Below, in pieces: positions 51,058-61,117 of a stretch of DNA of 64,000 bases; position 1 is the stretch's first letter; each line of letters begins with the position of its first letter. A model generated the notes under the pieces. The model saw only the letters and a program-made list of their open reading frames with translations. It ran no database searches and was not told the origin of the DNA. Position numbers and translations under genes: made by a program. This DNA is from Deltaproteobacteria bacterium (GTDB lineage Bacteria; Acidobacteriota; Thermoanaerobaculia; Multivoradales; JAHZIX01): NCBI GenBank assembly GCA_022601195.1, contig JAHZIX010000049.1, positions 186,001-250,000 of the forward strand, given 5' to 3'.

Positions 51058-52425
51058 GTGGCAAAATCGCAAGCGAATCGAGTTCTGGTCGTCGACGACG
51101 AAGAAGCCATGAGAGAAGTCTTGGAGCTGCGACTCCAGGAATGGGGCTTCGAGGTCTATCTTGCCGGTGATGGCGAGGAGGCTCGCCGCCAGGTACAGGA
51201 AAAGGTTCCGGATCTGGTGATCTCCGATGTCGTACTGCCTGACCTATCCGGCCTGGATCTACTGAAACAACTCAAGGAGGGGGACCCCAAACGCCCCGTC
51301 CTCCTGATCACGGCTCACGGTACCGTGGAGCTCGCCGTCGAAGCCATGAAGCAAGGCGCTCGGGATTTCCTCACTAAGCCTCTGGATACCGCCAAGCTCA
51401 AGTCTGTTCTGGAAGCCCTCGAAGCGGATTTGCTGGCTCAACGCAAGACGCGCCAGCGGGTGGCAGAGGTCGGCGCCGACCGCAATCGATTCGGCCCATT
51501 CGTTGGCTCCAGCAAGGCCATGAACGAGGTCTACTCCCTGATCAGCGAAGTTGCCGCTACCGAGGCCTCGGTCCTGATTACCGGGGAGAGCGGCACCGGT
51601 AAGGAGCTCGCCGCGAGAACGGTCCACGCCCTGAGCCCCCGCAGCGATGAGACCTTCGTCGCCATCAACGCAGCGGCCATTGCCCGAGAGCTCATGGAGA
51701 GTGAGATCTTCGGTCACGAGAAAGGAGCCTTCACCGGAGCTACAGGAGTGCGGCAGGGCTGTTTCGAGCTCGCTCACGGCGGAACCTTATTCCTCGATGA
51801 GGTCGCGGAGATGCCCATCTCCTTGCAACCGAAACTCCTCCGCGTTTTGGAAGACGGACGAGTCCGCCGCCTCGGCGGCTCCCGAGAATTTCAATTCGAT
51901 ACCCGAGTTCTGGCTGCCACCAACCAGGAGCCACGCCTCGCCGTGGAGGAAGGGCGCCTGCGCAGCGATCTCTATTACCGCCTCAACGTCTTTACCCTCG
52001 TCATGCCGCCTCTTCGGGACCGGGGCCGAGACCTGGAGCTCCTGGTGCAACACTTCGCCGACAACTTCAACGTCAAACATGGGTCCCGGGTGGAGGGTCC
52101 CCGGGACGAGACTCTGGAACTGCTCCGCACCTATACCTGGCCAGGAAATGTTCGCGAGCTGCGCAACGTCATGGAGCGGGCCGTCGTTCTCGCCAAAGGG
52201 CCTTGGATCGAACCGGCTCACTTGCCCCCCTACATCCGAAAACCGGATTCCGCGTCCGGCGCCAACATCGTTTTGGCAGCTGGCACGAGCCTCGCAGACG
52301 CAGAAAAGGAAGTGATTCTGAAAACCTTGGAGCAAACCAAGAACAACAAAGCAGAAGCTGCGAGGCGATTGGGCTTGGACGTCAAAACTATCCGCAACAA
52401 ATTGAAGGCCTACGGGGTTCGCTAA
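51058..52425 (+). CDS. Sigma-54-dependent response regulator (NtrC family)
   Basis: The 455-residue regulator has a receiver domain with phospho-acceptor Asp57 (LVISDVVLPDLSGLDLL) and acidic pocket VVDDEE. The sigma-54 interaction ATPase (about 147-375) has Walker A GESGTGKE, the sigma-contact loop GAFTGA and Walker B GTLFLDEVAEM. A Fis-type helix-turn-helix ends the protein (NNKAEAARRLGLDVKTIRNKLKAYG). It activates sigma-54 promoters when phosphorylated. Start GTG 51058 has GGAGGAG 6-8 bases upstream. The kinase gene follows after two bases, so the two form a cognate pair. Confidence 0.96.
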   Translation: MAKSQANRVLVVDDEEAMREVLELRLQEWGFEVYLAGDGEEARRQVQEKVPDLVISDVVLPDLSGLDLLKQLKEGDPKRPVLLITAHGTVELAVEAMKQGARDFLTKPLDTAKLKSVLEALEADLLAQRKTRQRVAEVGADRNRFGPFVGSSKAMNEVYSLISEVAATEASVLITGESGTGKELAARTVHALSPRSDETFVAINAAAIARELMESEIFGHEKGAFTGATGVRQGCFELAHGGTLFLDEVAEMPISLQPKLLRVLEDGRVRRLGGSREFQFDTRVLAATNQEPRLAVEEGRLRSDLYYRLNVFTLVMPPLRDRGRDLELLVQHFADNFNVKHGSRVEGPRDETLELLRTYTWPGNVRELRNVMERAVVLAKGPWIEPAHLPPYIRKPDSASGANIVLAAGTSLADAEKEVILKTLEQTKNNKAEAARRLGLDVKTIRNKLKAYGVR

Positions 52426-52427
52426 CG

Positions 52428-54188
52428 ATGCCTCTGGCTATCCGCATCGCCGCAGGCTTCCTTCTGCTTCTGGCCGTCATGCTGGCAGTAGTGGGGTATC
52501 ACCTGACCTTGATCGACCGGCTTCAGGAGGACCTGGAGACCATCCCTACCTCCTCTCTGGTCGTCGGTAGCCTAACCTTGGGTCTCGAGAAGAAGCTCTC
52601 TCAGTTGAGCGACTCCACCGAGAAATATCTGGTTTTCAGCGAGCTGCAAAATCAGGGAGTCCTGGCTGCATCGGTCTCTGAAGATTCCCTCTCCGATGCA
52701 TCTCCCGAGGTTAGCTCGGAGCCGGAAAAGCCAGCGAAAGAAGAGGCGGCAGGAACCCACCGGGGCCAGGATCTGGCTGACCTACCCGGCAGAGCTCCCG
52801 GAGAGGTCGATCAAGCCTGGGAAGAAAAGATCGCAACCCTGCGGATCGAAATCGGCGAGGACCTGGTGCGGCTCACCGACGAGAAACTCAACGTTTCCTT
52901 GGAAGAAAAGGCGGCCATTTCCGACTTCTCTTCCCTCTGGGTAGGCTATCTGCGGCGAGCTGAGTTGACCCTGACCATCTTGCTCAACGAGGAATCAAGC
53001 GACCCAGAGGCCCCTCGTGAGGATCTGACCCTGGTCTTCGACCCGATGGTCGATCAACTTCAGGAGATTCGCCGAATTTCCCAGCAAACTCTGCATCAGA
53101 AGGGCGAAGAGAACGCCCAGCGGGCCGAAGGGGCAGCGCTGGTAGCCCGGGTGGCCGCCTTCGCCGGCCTGTTCGCTGCCCTGCTCACAACCCTCGCCGT
53201 GGGCCGCTCGGTAATGCTCCCCCTTCGTCGCCTTACCCGAGGCACCCGAGAGCTCTCGAAAGGGGACTTCAACCACCGGGTGGAGACCATCGGCAGCCCG
53301 GAGTTCGTCGCCCTCGCCGAAGATTTCAACTTCATGGCAGAAAAGCTCAGTGATCTGGACCGTCTCAAGAAGGATTTGATCTCCAATGTTTCCCATGATC
53401 TCAAGGCCCCTTTGGCCTCCATGCAAGAAACGACTCGCTTGATTCTCGATCGTCTGCCGGGAGAATTGACCGAGAAGCAGGAACGCCTCCTTGGCATGAA
53501 CCTGCGCTGTGGTGAGCGTTTGTCGACCATGATCTCGAACCTGTTGGATCTTTCCCGACTCGAAGGGGAAGGGGAACGGGAAGACTTTCGCCCTGTGGAG
53601 CTAGGAAGCGTTTTGGAAACAGCCTTGGACGAGTTGGAGAACCTGATCGCCGAGCGGGGGGTTTCCGTACAGCGGGATATCCCCACCAAAGCAGTGACCG
53701 TCGAATGCGCCGCCGCCGCCATGCTCCAGGTGATGGCCAATCTCCTCTCCAATGCCGCCAAGTTCACCCCCCGAGGAGGATCCCTCGGAGTACGCCTGCA
53801 ATCTCTAGCCAAGCTCACGGCGGGCGAGCTCAAAAAGCTGCCCATCACCCTGCCCGGCCGCCGCTCGAAGGAGCCCATTGAAGGGGCTCTGGTGGAAGTT
53901 TGGGATTCGGGACCGGGCGTCCCCGATGCCCACAAAGAGAGAATCTTTCAGCGATTCCACCGCGTGGACCCTCACCGGCGGGGCAATCAAGGCAACGGAC
54001 TCGGCTTGGCCATCGCTCGAAACATCGTCGATCGACACCGGGGAGCACTTTGGGTCGAAGATCACATCGAGGGAGGCAGTAATTTCCGGCTCCTCCTTTG
54101 GGAGCGAGTCCCCACGGCGTCTATGGACGGAGCGCCGGCTTACGGAGGGCCAGCTGAAGTTCGTGAAGAACCTATCGGGCAGCACTGA
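52428..54188 (+). CDS. Membrane sensor histidine kinase, partner of the sigma-54 regulator
   Basis: The start is ATG 52428, two bases after the regulator stop; the longer frame upstream is inside that gene. The 586 residues comprise TM helix 1 (about 6-26), an extracytoplasmic helical sensor domain (about 27-245) with a Glu/Ser-rich insert, TM helix 2 (about 246-266), a HAMP linker, HisKA with His323 (SNVSHDLKAPLASMQ) and an ATPase domain (LLSNAAKFTPRGG, VWDSGPGVPDAHKERIF, GNGLGLAIARNIVDRH). The HDLKAPL motif and long sensor resemble GlrK/QseE-type kinases, which also pair with NtrC-type regulators. The stimulus is unknown, probably envelope stress. Confidence 0.94.
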   Translation: MPLAIRIAAGFLLLLAVMLAVVGYHLTLIDRLQEDLETIPTSSLVVGSLTLGLEKKLSQLSDSTEKYLVFSELQNQGVLAASVSEDSLSDASPEVSSEPEKPAKEEAAGTHRGQDLADLPGRAPGEVDQAWEEKIATLRIEIGEDLVRLTDEKLNVSLEEKAAISDFSSLWVGYLRRAELTLTILLNEESSDPEAPREDLTLVFDPMVDQLQEIRRISQQTLHQKGEENAQRAEGAALVARVAAFAGLFAALLTTLAVGRSVMLPLRRLTRGTRELSKGDFNHRVETIGSPEFVALAEDFNFMAEKLSDLDRLKKDLISNVSHDLKAPLASMQETTRLILDRLPGELTEKQERLLGMNLRCGERLSTMISNLLDLSRLEGEGEREDFRPVELGSVLETALDELENLIAERGVSVQRDIPTKAVTVECAAAAMLQVMANLLSNAAKFTPRGGSLGVRLQSLAKLTAGELKKLPITLPGRRSKEPIEGALVEVWDSGPGVPDAHKERIFQRFHRVDPHRRGNQGNGLGLAIARNIVDRHRGALWVEDHIEGGSNFRLLLWERVPTASMDGAPAYGGPAEVREEPIGQH

Positions 54189-54312
54189 AGCCTTCCGAAC
54201 TGGAGGGGAGCGTCCTGGTGTGAAGTGAGAGGTGTCTCTGAGGCACCCCATCTAGACCGGAACCTGGCAGAAGTTAGCGGATACGTGCCTGATCGAATGG
54301 GAGTTGGACCCG

Positions 54313-54351
54313 CGCCGTCGAGATGCGCCGTCAAGATGCACTGTCAAGATC
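54313..54351. repeat. Three tandem 13-bp repeats
   Basis: Units CGCCGTCGAGATG, CGCCGTCAAGATG and CACTGTCAAGATC abut in the spacer between the kinase gene and the convergent HD-GYP gene. Confidence 0.6.
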
Positions 54352-54425
54352 GATCGTTAGCGCCGATTCGACGGATCGAAGTCAGACCACGACGTCGACC
54401 TGATCAGAGGCTACCCAATCAAAGA

Positions 54426-55538
54426 CTAGGCGGCGTTCTCGATGTGCAGTCTACGAACATCCTGCAGCAGGGGGAGGACGTCCATGAAGGCGTCGAAGAC
54501 CGTGGGATCGAAGGCGGCGCCTCGCTCACTGGCCATGAACGCCAAAGCCTCTTCTTCGACCATGGACGGACGGTAGCTTCGTGGGTGAAGTAGCGCATCG
54601 TAGACATCCACAACGGCCACGATTCGAGCTGAGAGGGGAATTTCTTCGCCTTCGAGGCGCCGGGGATAACCTTTTCCATCCCAACGCTCGTGGTGACTGA
54701 GAGCGATGTCTCGGGCGAGCTTGAGGAACGGAATATCCGCCGTACCGAACAGAGTGGCACCGAGCTCAGCATGGGTCTGCATTTGTTGGAGGTCTCCGAG
54801 GGTTAGAGATCCAGACTTGTCCAGTAGCTCCTGGGACAGGCAGATCTTACCGAGATCGTGAAGCTCTGCAGCCAAGCGAAGCTCTTCCAGGGACCCCGTG
54901 GGCCAACCCAACTCGCAGCCAAGATCGGCCGCATAGAGCCCGATTCGCTGCAAATGGCCCGCACTTTCGATCCCTCTGGCCTCGAGAAGGTTGCTCAGCG
55001 GTATCGCGATCTCTAGAGCCCTGCTACAAAGCTCGTCTTCCTGCGCTTCCAAATCTGCTCGCAGAGCCAGCTGCTCCAGACGAAGGGTCTCTAGGCGACG
55101 AGCCAACAGGCCCTGGCGCCGAGCTTGGGCGATCAGGAGAGTGAATTCTTCTGGCAGCACCGGTTTTAGGGCGTAACTCAGAGCTCCTAAACGAAGCGCA
55201 TGAACCGCCATGGTTCGCCGACCTTCGTTAGCGAGAGCAATCACAGATGTGTCAGGACGGGTTTTTCCTAGAAAAGCCAGAAGGCCCATAAGAGGAGTGC
55301 CGAGATCCAAGTCGGCGACAATCAAAGAAAAGACCCGGCCGGACAGCGCCCTCCAAGCGCCTTCAGAGCTTCGCGCCTGCTCGAACTCGACGCCCTCGAT
55401 GGCAAGAGTGGTAGCCAGGGTTTTGGCAAACTCTCGATCCGCCGAGACCACCAAAGCCGAAAATCGGCGCCCCTCGTGCTCCTGAGGCACCGGGGGAGAG
55501 GGATGAAGGGCAACGTCGGCCGGGTCCAAAAAAATCAA
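54426..55538 (-). CDS. Receiver plus HD-GYP domain protein (c-di-GMP phosphodiesterase)
   Basis: I start at TTG 55538, which has GGAGG 7 bases upstream; the longer frame to 55616 adds a Phe-rich stretch without an SD sequence. The 370-residue product has a receiver-like domain (about 25-145; Asp in SLIVADLDL), a coiled linker and an HD-GYP domain (about 185-345). This carries the metal-binding residues ELHDLGKI and SHHERWDGKGYPRRLEGEEIPLSARIVAVVDVYDAL, so cyclic-di-GMP hydrolysis is expected. It would lower c-di-GMP and influence motility or biofilm formation. No cognate kinase is adjacent, although the sigma-54 pair is convergent with it. Confidence 0.92.
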   Translation of the reverse strand: MIFLDPADVALHPSPPVPQEHEGRRFSALVVSADREFAKTLATTLAIEGVEFEQARSSEGAWRALSGRVFSLIVADLDLGTPLMGLLAFLGKTRPDTSVIALANEGRRTMAVHALRLGALSYALKPVLPEEFTLLIAQARRQGLLARRLETLRLEQLALRADLEAQEDELCSRALEIAIPLSNLLEARGIESAGHLQRIGLYAADLGCELGWPTGSLEELRLAAELHDLGKICLSQELLDKSGSLTLGDLQQMQTHAELGATLFGTADIPFLKLARDIALSHHERWDGKGYPRRLEGEEIPLSARIVAVVDVYDALLHPRSYRPSMVEEEALAFMASERGAAFDPTVFDAFMDVLPLLQDVRRLHIENAA

Positions 55539-56042
55539 AGAAAAACCTCCGGGGCACGGGCCAGAGAGGAAAAAAAAGAAAGCGGTGGACCCCCTTAAGG
55601 GGAAAGTTAGTTTCAACTGTGGCTCGCTCTGGGATGGGGATCAGCGACGAGAAGAGCAGGGGAACGTCCCAGACCGAGCCACGGGAATCTATAGAGCAAG
55701 AGCCATGCCTACTTAGGTCAGCCCCATGAAAACCAACGGAGAAGCCCTCCTAGCCCCTTCCCCCAGGTCTTCCTTCGACATCCGTAAGTAGGGAATCGAG
55801 GAAAATTTCCCTAGTTCACCCTCCGGCTCCTGTTCAATTCGGTGGACGACCTCGAGGCTGCCGGAGACTCGGCAGAAACATCTCAGGGACAAGCGACACG
55901 CTCGGGCCAAGCGAGACCAGTCTCCCCCAGCACTGCGATAGGCTTCCGCAACATTCAGCTCTGAACGGTGACGATGCCGAAGATGATGCCGAAGGAAGCT
56001 TTCGCCTTCTTCGGCACGCCAAGAAACGAGAGGAGACGGTTG
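55539..56042. other. Divergent intergenic region before pgi
   Basis: About 500 bases between the divergent HD-GYP and pgi genes. A minus-strand frame of 118 codons (55713-56069) runs across it and into pgi, but it lacks an SD sequence and a known domain, so I do not call it. No clear promoter pair is visible. Confidence 0.45.
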
Positions 56043-57653
56043 ATGAAAGGTGACAAGCGTTGGCAGCACTTCAGGAGCAGCCTATGCCACCGCCAGGAGC
56101 TAGGCTTGACCTTGGACATCAGCCGGATGGGGTTTCCGGAAGACTTCCTTCCCTCCATGAGTGAAGCCATGGCCGACGCTTTCAGGTCCATGGAGCAATT
56201 GGAGCAGGGGGCCATTGCCAACCCGGATGAAGAGCGCCGGGTGGGCCACTACTGGTTGCGATCCCCCGGTCATGCTCCTGACCCGGAGATCTCAACAGCC
56301 ATCACAGAGGCCGTCGAGAAGATTCGCACTTTTGCCCGACGAGTCCATGAAGGCGAGATCGTTCCAAAGCCCGGGAAACGATTTTCGGAAATTTTGGTCA
56401 TCGGCATCGGAGGCTCTGCCCTGGGGCCCCAACTGCTGGCAGATGCTCTCGGGAAACCGGGAAAAGACGCCCTGGGTGTCCATTTCTTCGACAATACGGA
56501 TCCCGATGGCATGGCCCGCTGTCTCGCCCAGATCGGATCAGCTCTGCCCCAAACTCTCTGCCTAGTGATCTCGAAGTCTGGGGGCACCGCAGAGACCCGC
56601 AACGGGATGGAGGTCGCGCGACGAGCTTTCCAGGCCCTCGAGCTGCCCTTTGGCGCCCATGCCGTGGCGATTACCGGCGAGGGCTCAGCTCTGGATCGCC
56701 GTGCTCAGGAGGAAGGCTGGCTGGAACGCTTTCCCATGTGGTCTTGGGTCGGAGGCCGGACCAGTATCACCAGCGCCGTCGGCCTTCTCCCGGCGGCCCT
56801 CCAAGGGCTCGATATCGACGGCCTGCTAGGTGGGGCGGCCGCCTGTGACGAGGCGACCCGAGATCGACAGATAAGCCAGAACCCTGCGGCGCTGCTCGCA
56901 CTGATGTGGTACTTCGCCACCCAGGGGCGAGGTGAGAAAGACATGGTGATCCTGCCCTACAAGGATCGCCTGGTGACCTTCAGTCGGTATTTGCAGCAGT
57001 TGATCATGGAATCCCTCGGCAAAGAAAAGAACCTCCACGGAGCCATCGTGGAGCAGGGAATCGCGGTGTACGGCAACAAGGGCTCCACGGACCAACATGC
57101 CTATGTTCAGCAGCTGAGAGAGGGAGTCAACAACTTCTTTGCCACCTTCATCCAGGTCCTCGAAGACGGTGGTGAGCCCTGGGAGGTCGAACCTGGCATC
57201 ACGAGTGGCGACTATCTGCGCGGTTTCTTCCTGGGCACCCGGCAGGCCCTCAGCGAGAAGGGTCGACCCTCCATTACATTGACCCTGGAACGGCTGAATG
57301 CCAGAAGCCTCGGCGTCCTCATTGCCCTCTATGAACGGGCGGTGGGACTCTACGCCTGCTTGATTGAAGTCAACGCCTATCACCAACCGGGCGTTGAGGC
57401 GGGCAAAAAAGCTGCCGCAGCCGTGCTCTCCTTACAACGACGGCTCACCCCGTTCCTGGCGAGCCTCTCCGGGAGTGCCACTTGCGAAGAGATCGCCCAG
57501 GCCTTGGGCCAGCCGGAGGAGACGGAAACCCTATTCCACCTACTCCAGGCCCTCGCCGCCAATAGCCGGGGAGTCAAGGCCATCCCCCATGAGGACCCGG
57601 CAAAGATCCGCTGGACCTCGACCCAACCCGAAACCGCCTCTGGAGAAGCTTGA
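56043..57653 (+). CDS. pgi: Glucose-6-phosphate isomerase
   Basis: It interconverts glucose-6-phosphate and fructose-6-phosphate in glycolysis and gluconeogenesis. I start at ATG 56043 (AGGAG 8 bases upstream), which gives MKGDKRWQHFRSSLCHRQEL and 536 residues, matching the family N terminus; the frame upstream adds 25 residues without support. Motifs include VIGIGGSALGPQLLADAL, CLVISKSGGTAETRNGM, GGRTSITSAVG, GSTDQHAYVQQL and NAYHQPGVEAGKKAA. It is followed after three bases by pgk, so the two glycolytic genes form an operon. Confidence 0.96.
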   Translation: MKGDKRWQHFRSSLCHRQELGLTLDISRMGFPEDFLPSMSEAMADAFRSMEQLEQGAIANPDEERRVGHYWLRSPGHAPDPEISTAITEAVEKIRTFARRVHEGEIVPKPGKRFSEILVIGIGGSALGPQLLADALGKPGKDALGVHFFDNTDPDGMARCLAQIGSALPQTLCLVISKSGGTAETRNGMEVARRAFQALELPFGAHAVAITGEGSALDRRAQEEGWLERFPMWSWVGGRTSITSAVGLLPAALQGLDIDGLLGGAAACDEATRDRQISQNPAALLALMWYFATQGRGEKDMVILPYKDRLVTFSRYLQQLIMESLGKEKNLHGAIVEQGIAVYGNKGSTDQHAYVQQLREGVNNFFATFIQVLEDGGEPWEVEPGITSGDYLRGFFLGTRQALSEKGRPSITLTLERLNARSLGVLIALYERAVGLYACLIEVNAYHQPGVEAGKKAAAAVLSLQRRLTPFLASLSGSATCEEIAQALGQPEETETLFHLLQALAANSRGVKAIPHEDPAKIRWTSTQPETASGEA

Positions 57654-57656
57654 TCG

Positions 57657-58844
57657 ATGAAGAAAAAGACCCTTGTAGATATCGACGCCCAGGGCCTTCG
57701 AGCCCTGGTTCGTGTGGACTTCAATGTTCCCCTAGACGACGGCAAGGTTTCCGATGACCAACGGATTCGCGCTGCTCTGCCCACCCTGGAGAGGCTCCTC
57801 GATCAGGGGGCTAGCTTGATTCTCATGAGTCACCTGGGCAGACCCAAGGGCAAACCCAACGAGGCTTTGCGGATGGATCCCGTGGCCGCTCACCTGGCAC
57901 AGCTTCTCCATCGCCCGGTTCGCAAGCTCGATGACTGCGTCGGCCCGGATGTCGAAGCCGCCGCCAAGTCCTTGAAAGCCGGCGAAATCCTATTACTGGA
58001 GAATCTTCGCTTCCACCCCCAAGAGAAGGCCAACGAACCGGCCTTTGCAGCAGCTCTGGCGTCCCTGGGAGAGGTTTTCGTCAACGACGCCTTCGGTACC
58101 GCTCACCGCGCCCATGCGTCTACCGCAGGAGTACCGGAGCGGCTCAAACCTGCCGTCGCTGGTCTACTGATGGAAAAGGAGATCACCTACCTGGGAAGGA
58201 CTCTCGCGGACCCCGAAAAGCCCTTTGTGGCCATCCTCGGCGGCGCCAAAGTAGGAGACAAGATCGGTGTCATCGACAACCTCCTACCGAAGGTGGAAGC
58301 CTTACTCATCGGCGGCGGGATGGCCAATACCTTCCTCGCAGCGCAAGGCCACGACATGGCGGATAGCTTGGTGGAAGAAGATGCCCTCGACAATGCCAAG
58401 ACCCTCTTGGACCAGGCGGGAAGTCGGCTGCATTTGCCAGTGGACGCCGTCGTTGCAGACTCCTTTGCCGCCGAGGCCCGGAGCCAGGTCGTGCCGGTGG
58501 ATCAAATTCCCCAGGGTTGGCGCATGCTCGACGTAGGACCAGCGACCCTGAAAAATTTCTCCCAGCACCTCGAGTCTTCCAAGACCGTCGTGTGGAATGG
58601 CCCTATGGGGGTCTTCGAATTCCCTGCCTTCGCCGCCGGTACGTTCGGTTTGGCGGAGACTCTGGGCCGCCTCACCCGCAACGGGGTGACTACCATCATC
58701 GGCGGAGGCGACAGCGCCGCCGCGGTTCACCAAGCCGGTCTCGCCAACGCCATGAGTCATATTTCCACCGGCGGCGGAGCCAGCCTCGAGTTCATGGAAG
58801 GAAAGTCCCTTCCGGGAGTCGCCGCTTTGGAAGACGGCGACTGA
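57657..58844 (+). CDS. pgk: Phosphoglycerate kinase
   Basis: It transfers phosphate between 1,3-bisphosphoglycerate and ADP. In 395 residues it shows LVRVDFNVPLDDGKVSDDQR, LMSHLGRPKG, LLLENLRFHPQEK, FVNDAFGTAHRAHAST, FVAILGGAKVGDKI, VVWNGPMGVFEFPAFAAGT and GGGDSAAAVHQAG, so all substrate- and nucleotide-binding elements are present. It begins three bases after the pgi stop. It is a complete, normal enzyme; the unusual point is the pairing with pgi rather than gap or tpiA. Confidence 0.97.
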   Translation: MKKKTLVDIDAQGLRALVRVDFNVPLDDGKVSDDQRIRAALPTLERLLDQGASLILMSHLGRPKGKPNEALRMDPVAAHLAQLLHRPVRKLDDCVGPDVEAAAKSLKAGEILLLENLRFHPQEKANEPAFAAALASLGEVFVNDAFGTAHRAHASTAGVPERLKPAVAGLLMEKEITYLGRTLADPEKPFVAILGGAKVGDKIGVIDNLLPKVEALLIGGGMANTFLAAQGHDMADSLVEEDALDNAKTLLDQAGSRLHLPVDAVVADSFAAEARSQVVPVDQIPQGWRMLDVGPATLKNFSQHLESSKTVVWNGPMGVFEFPAFAAGTFGLAETLGRLTRNGVTTIIGGGDSAAAVHQAGLANAMSHISTGGGASLEFMEGKSLPGVAALEDGD

Positions 58845-58889
58845 TCTTGGCCTTACGCCTGACCAGGTATGACTTCCAAGAAAAGGCGG

Positions 58890-60170
58890 CTATTCCACAC
58901 TCGCCTTCGGCAGGGCTCGGTGCAGAATGACCAACCCGAGAAGCGCAGCGGTCACCGAGGCGGAGAGAACTCCCAGCTTCGCCTCATCCAGGGCCTGGGC
59001 ATCGCTGAAGGCCAATGTGGCAATAAACAAAGACATGGTGAAACCGATGCCCGCCAAAAGCCCCGTACCGACCATGCTGGGCCAGGTCACCCCGCGGGGC
59101 AGCTGAGCCACTCCGCTGCGCACCGCCAGCCAAGCCGCGCCAGTAACGCCAAATAACTTGCCGACCACCAACCCCAGAAATGCCCCGACGGTCACCGCAC
59201 CGAGACCGGAGCCGCCAGATACTTCGAAGCCCGCATTGAAGATGGCGAACACCGGCATGACAAAGAAAGCCACCCAAGGGGTTAGGCTGTGCTCCAACTC
59301 ATGGAGGGGACTGTGAGCAGCATGGGTGAGCCTCTCCAAGTGCTCCAGCTCCGCCTCCTCCGTTTCAAATTTCTCGCTTTGGAAGAGAGTCGCGATGGCC
59401 TCTTTCACTTGCTGGGGACGCATCTTGCGGCGCCGAGGAATGGTAAATGCCAGGAGCACCCCGGCCACCGAGGCGTGCATGCCCGACTTGAGCATGAAGT
59501 ACCACATCACTATGCCGAGCACCAAAAAGACCCTCAACCGCCGACCGCCTCGGTTCTTGTACAGCGCTGCGACAGCCCAAGCTCCCAAGGAGATCCCCAA
59601 CATGCCTAGATAGATGCCCTTGGAATAGAACAAGGCGATGATCAGCACGGCGCCGAGATCATCCACGATGGCCAAGGCGGTCAGGAATACCTTCAAGCCT
59701 ATCGGCACCCGCTTGCCCAACAGGGCCAGGATTCCCAAGGCGAAGGCGATATCTGTCGCCGTCGGAATCGCCCAGCCGTGGAGGGCCTCTGAACCCTGAT
59801 TCAGCAAGGCATAGACCGTCGCCGGCACGACCATGCCTCCGATGGCTGCAAAGATCGGGAGAGCAGCGGCCCGCCGATCTTTGAGCTCACCGACCGCCAA
59901 CTCGCGCTTGATCTCCAGGCCGACCAAGAGGAAAAAGACCGCCATCAGGCCATCGTTTACCCAATGAATCAGGTCTTTTTCGAGATGAAAGAAGTCTCCC
60001 AAATGAAGCCCAAAAGTTGTCTCCTTCATGAGCTCGTAGGAGTCTCGCCAAGGAGAGTTGGCCCAGGCGAAAGCCACAGCGGCACAGATCACCAGCAGCA
60101 TGCCCCCGAAGCTCTCTTTGCGAACAAACTCTTGAAACGGAGAAAGGAGGGGCTTTTGTTTCTTCTTCAT
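58890..60170 (-). CDS. nhaA: Na+/H+ antiporter NhaA
   Basis: An inner-membrane antiporter that exports sodium in exchange for protons. The 426 residues form about 12 helices; the ion-binding aspartate pair is in ALAIVDDLGAVLIIALFY, and WAIPTATDIAFALGILALLG and GLEIKRELAVGEL are typical. The cytosolic loop near KFETEEAELEHLERLTHAAHSPLHELEHSL is usual for the longer NhaA forms. I start at ATG 60170 with GGGAGAG just upstream; the frame can begin five codons earlier at TTG. It probably maintains sodium and pH homeostasis, compatible with a saline or alkaline habitat. Confidence 0.95.
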   Translation of the reverse strand: MKKKQKPLLSPFQEFVRKESFGGMLLVICAAVAFAWANSPWRDSYELMKETTFGLHLGDFFHLEKDLIHWVNDGLMAVFFLLVGLEIKRELAVGELKDRRAAALPIFAAIGGMVVPATVYALLNQGSEALHGWAIPTATDIAFALGILALLGKRVPIGLKVFLTALAIVDDLGAVLIIALFYSKGIYLGMLGISLGAWAVAALYKNRGGRRLRVFLVLGIVMWYFMLKSGMHASVAGVLLAFTIPRRRKMRPQQVKEAIATLFQSEKFETEEAELEHLERLTHAAHSPLHELEHSLTPWVAFFVMPVFAIFNAGFEVSGGSGLGAVTVGAFLGLVVGKLFGVTGAAWLAVRSGVAQLPRGVTWPSMVGTGLLAGIGFTMSLFIATLAFSDAQALDEAKLGVLSASVTAALLGLVILHRALPKASVE

Positions 60171-60312
60171 CGTCTCTCCCAACAATCAAATTATCGCGAC
60201 GGTACCCGGGGAGCCCTCCAGGGATCTCTTCGGGAGGCTCTGCCAGACAACCTTCCGCTACCTCCAGGGGTTGGCCCAATCAGGATCGATGGAGTCTAGC
60301 AGCCTCATGAAA

Positions 60313-60861
60313 TCAACGACTTCGCTCCCAGAGAAGATGCGGTAACTCCGGAAGAATCAACCGGTGAAGGGCTAAACCAACAGCTTTGGGAGAGCCGGGC
60401 ATGGCGAATAGAAAGGTCTCTCCGGAAAGACCAGCCAGGGCTCGGCTCAGCATGGCGGCACTTCCCACCTGCTCGAAACTCAACATGCGGAAGAGCTCGC
60501 CAAAGCCAGTCAGCTGCTTGTCGAGGAGAGAGGCGACCACTTCTATGGTGGTGTCCCGGCTGGAAATTCCGGTACCTCCGGTAGTGAGCACCACTTGTAG
60601 ATCATCGCGATCCAACCATCGTCGCAACAATCCATCGATCTCGGCGGGATCATCCGGAACGATGTCCCGAACCACGACGGCATGGCCGGCAGCTTCCAGC
60701 TCCTTTGAGATCAGTTGCCCCCCGGTATCGGTTTCCCGAGTTCGGCTATCGCTCACCGTCAACACTCCACAGGTGGCCACTTTTCCCTTTGCAGCCTGGC
60801 GGTGCCGTGCCGAAGAAGGACTGCTCGGAGGGGCGTGATCGGCAGCTTCTTTCCCAGTCAA
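60313..60861 (-). CDS. moaB: Molybdenum cofactor biosynthesis protein MoaB/MogA
   Basis: This cytosolic enzyme adenylates molybdopterin as part of molybdenum cofactor synthesis. The longest frame reaches 61017, but its first 50 residues do not resemble the family. TTG 60861 has AGGAG 8 bases upstream and gives 182 residues, close to the family length. Motifs: CGVLTVSDSRTRETDTGGQLI, VLTTGGTGISSRDTTIEVV, FGELFRMLSFEQVGSAAMLSRA and FAMPGSPKAVGLAL. No other moa/moe genes are in the window. Confidence 0.92.
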   Translation of the reverse strand: MTGKEAADHAPPSSPSSARHRQAAKGKVATCGVLTVSDSRTRETDTGGQLISKELEAAGHAVVVRDIVPDDPAEIDGLLRRWLDRDDLQVVLTTGGTGISSRDTTIEVVASLLDKQLTGFGELFRMLSFEQVGSAAMLSRALAGLSGETFLFAMPGSPKAVGLALHRLILPELPHLLWERSR

Positions 60862-61117
60862 GATGGGCTCCTTTCCCAAGGGTTGCGAGTCTCGCGGTGG
60901 CGACCATCCTATCCGGATAGGAGGTTCGTTGACGGCCACCGGTTTCGGGAAGATGGTTGACCTACAGGATTTTTTTGACCATGCTCTTGAACCTCGTATC
61001 GTCTTTTTGGTCTCCAATTCGGGCTCGAAGCTGCGGATTGCGACAGCCAGACAGGCGAATTCCAGGGTCCTCGCCTATTCTCCAGAGAGTAGGTCTTAGC
61101 GTTCAGGATAGAGATTC

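Noticed and set aside
55713..56069. 118-codon minus-strand frame upstream of pgi
   Set aside because: No SD sequence or known domain, and it overlaps the well-supported pgi start.
60862..61017. N-terminal extension of MoaB
   Set aside because: The extra 52 residues lack family similarity, and a better start with an SD sequence exists at 60861.
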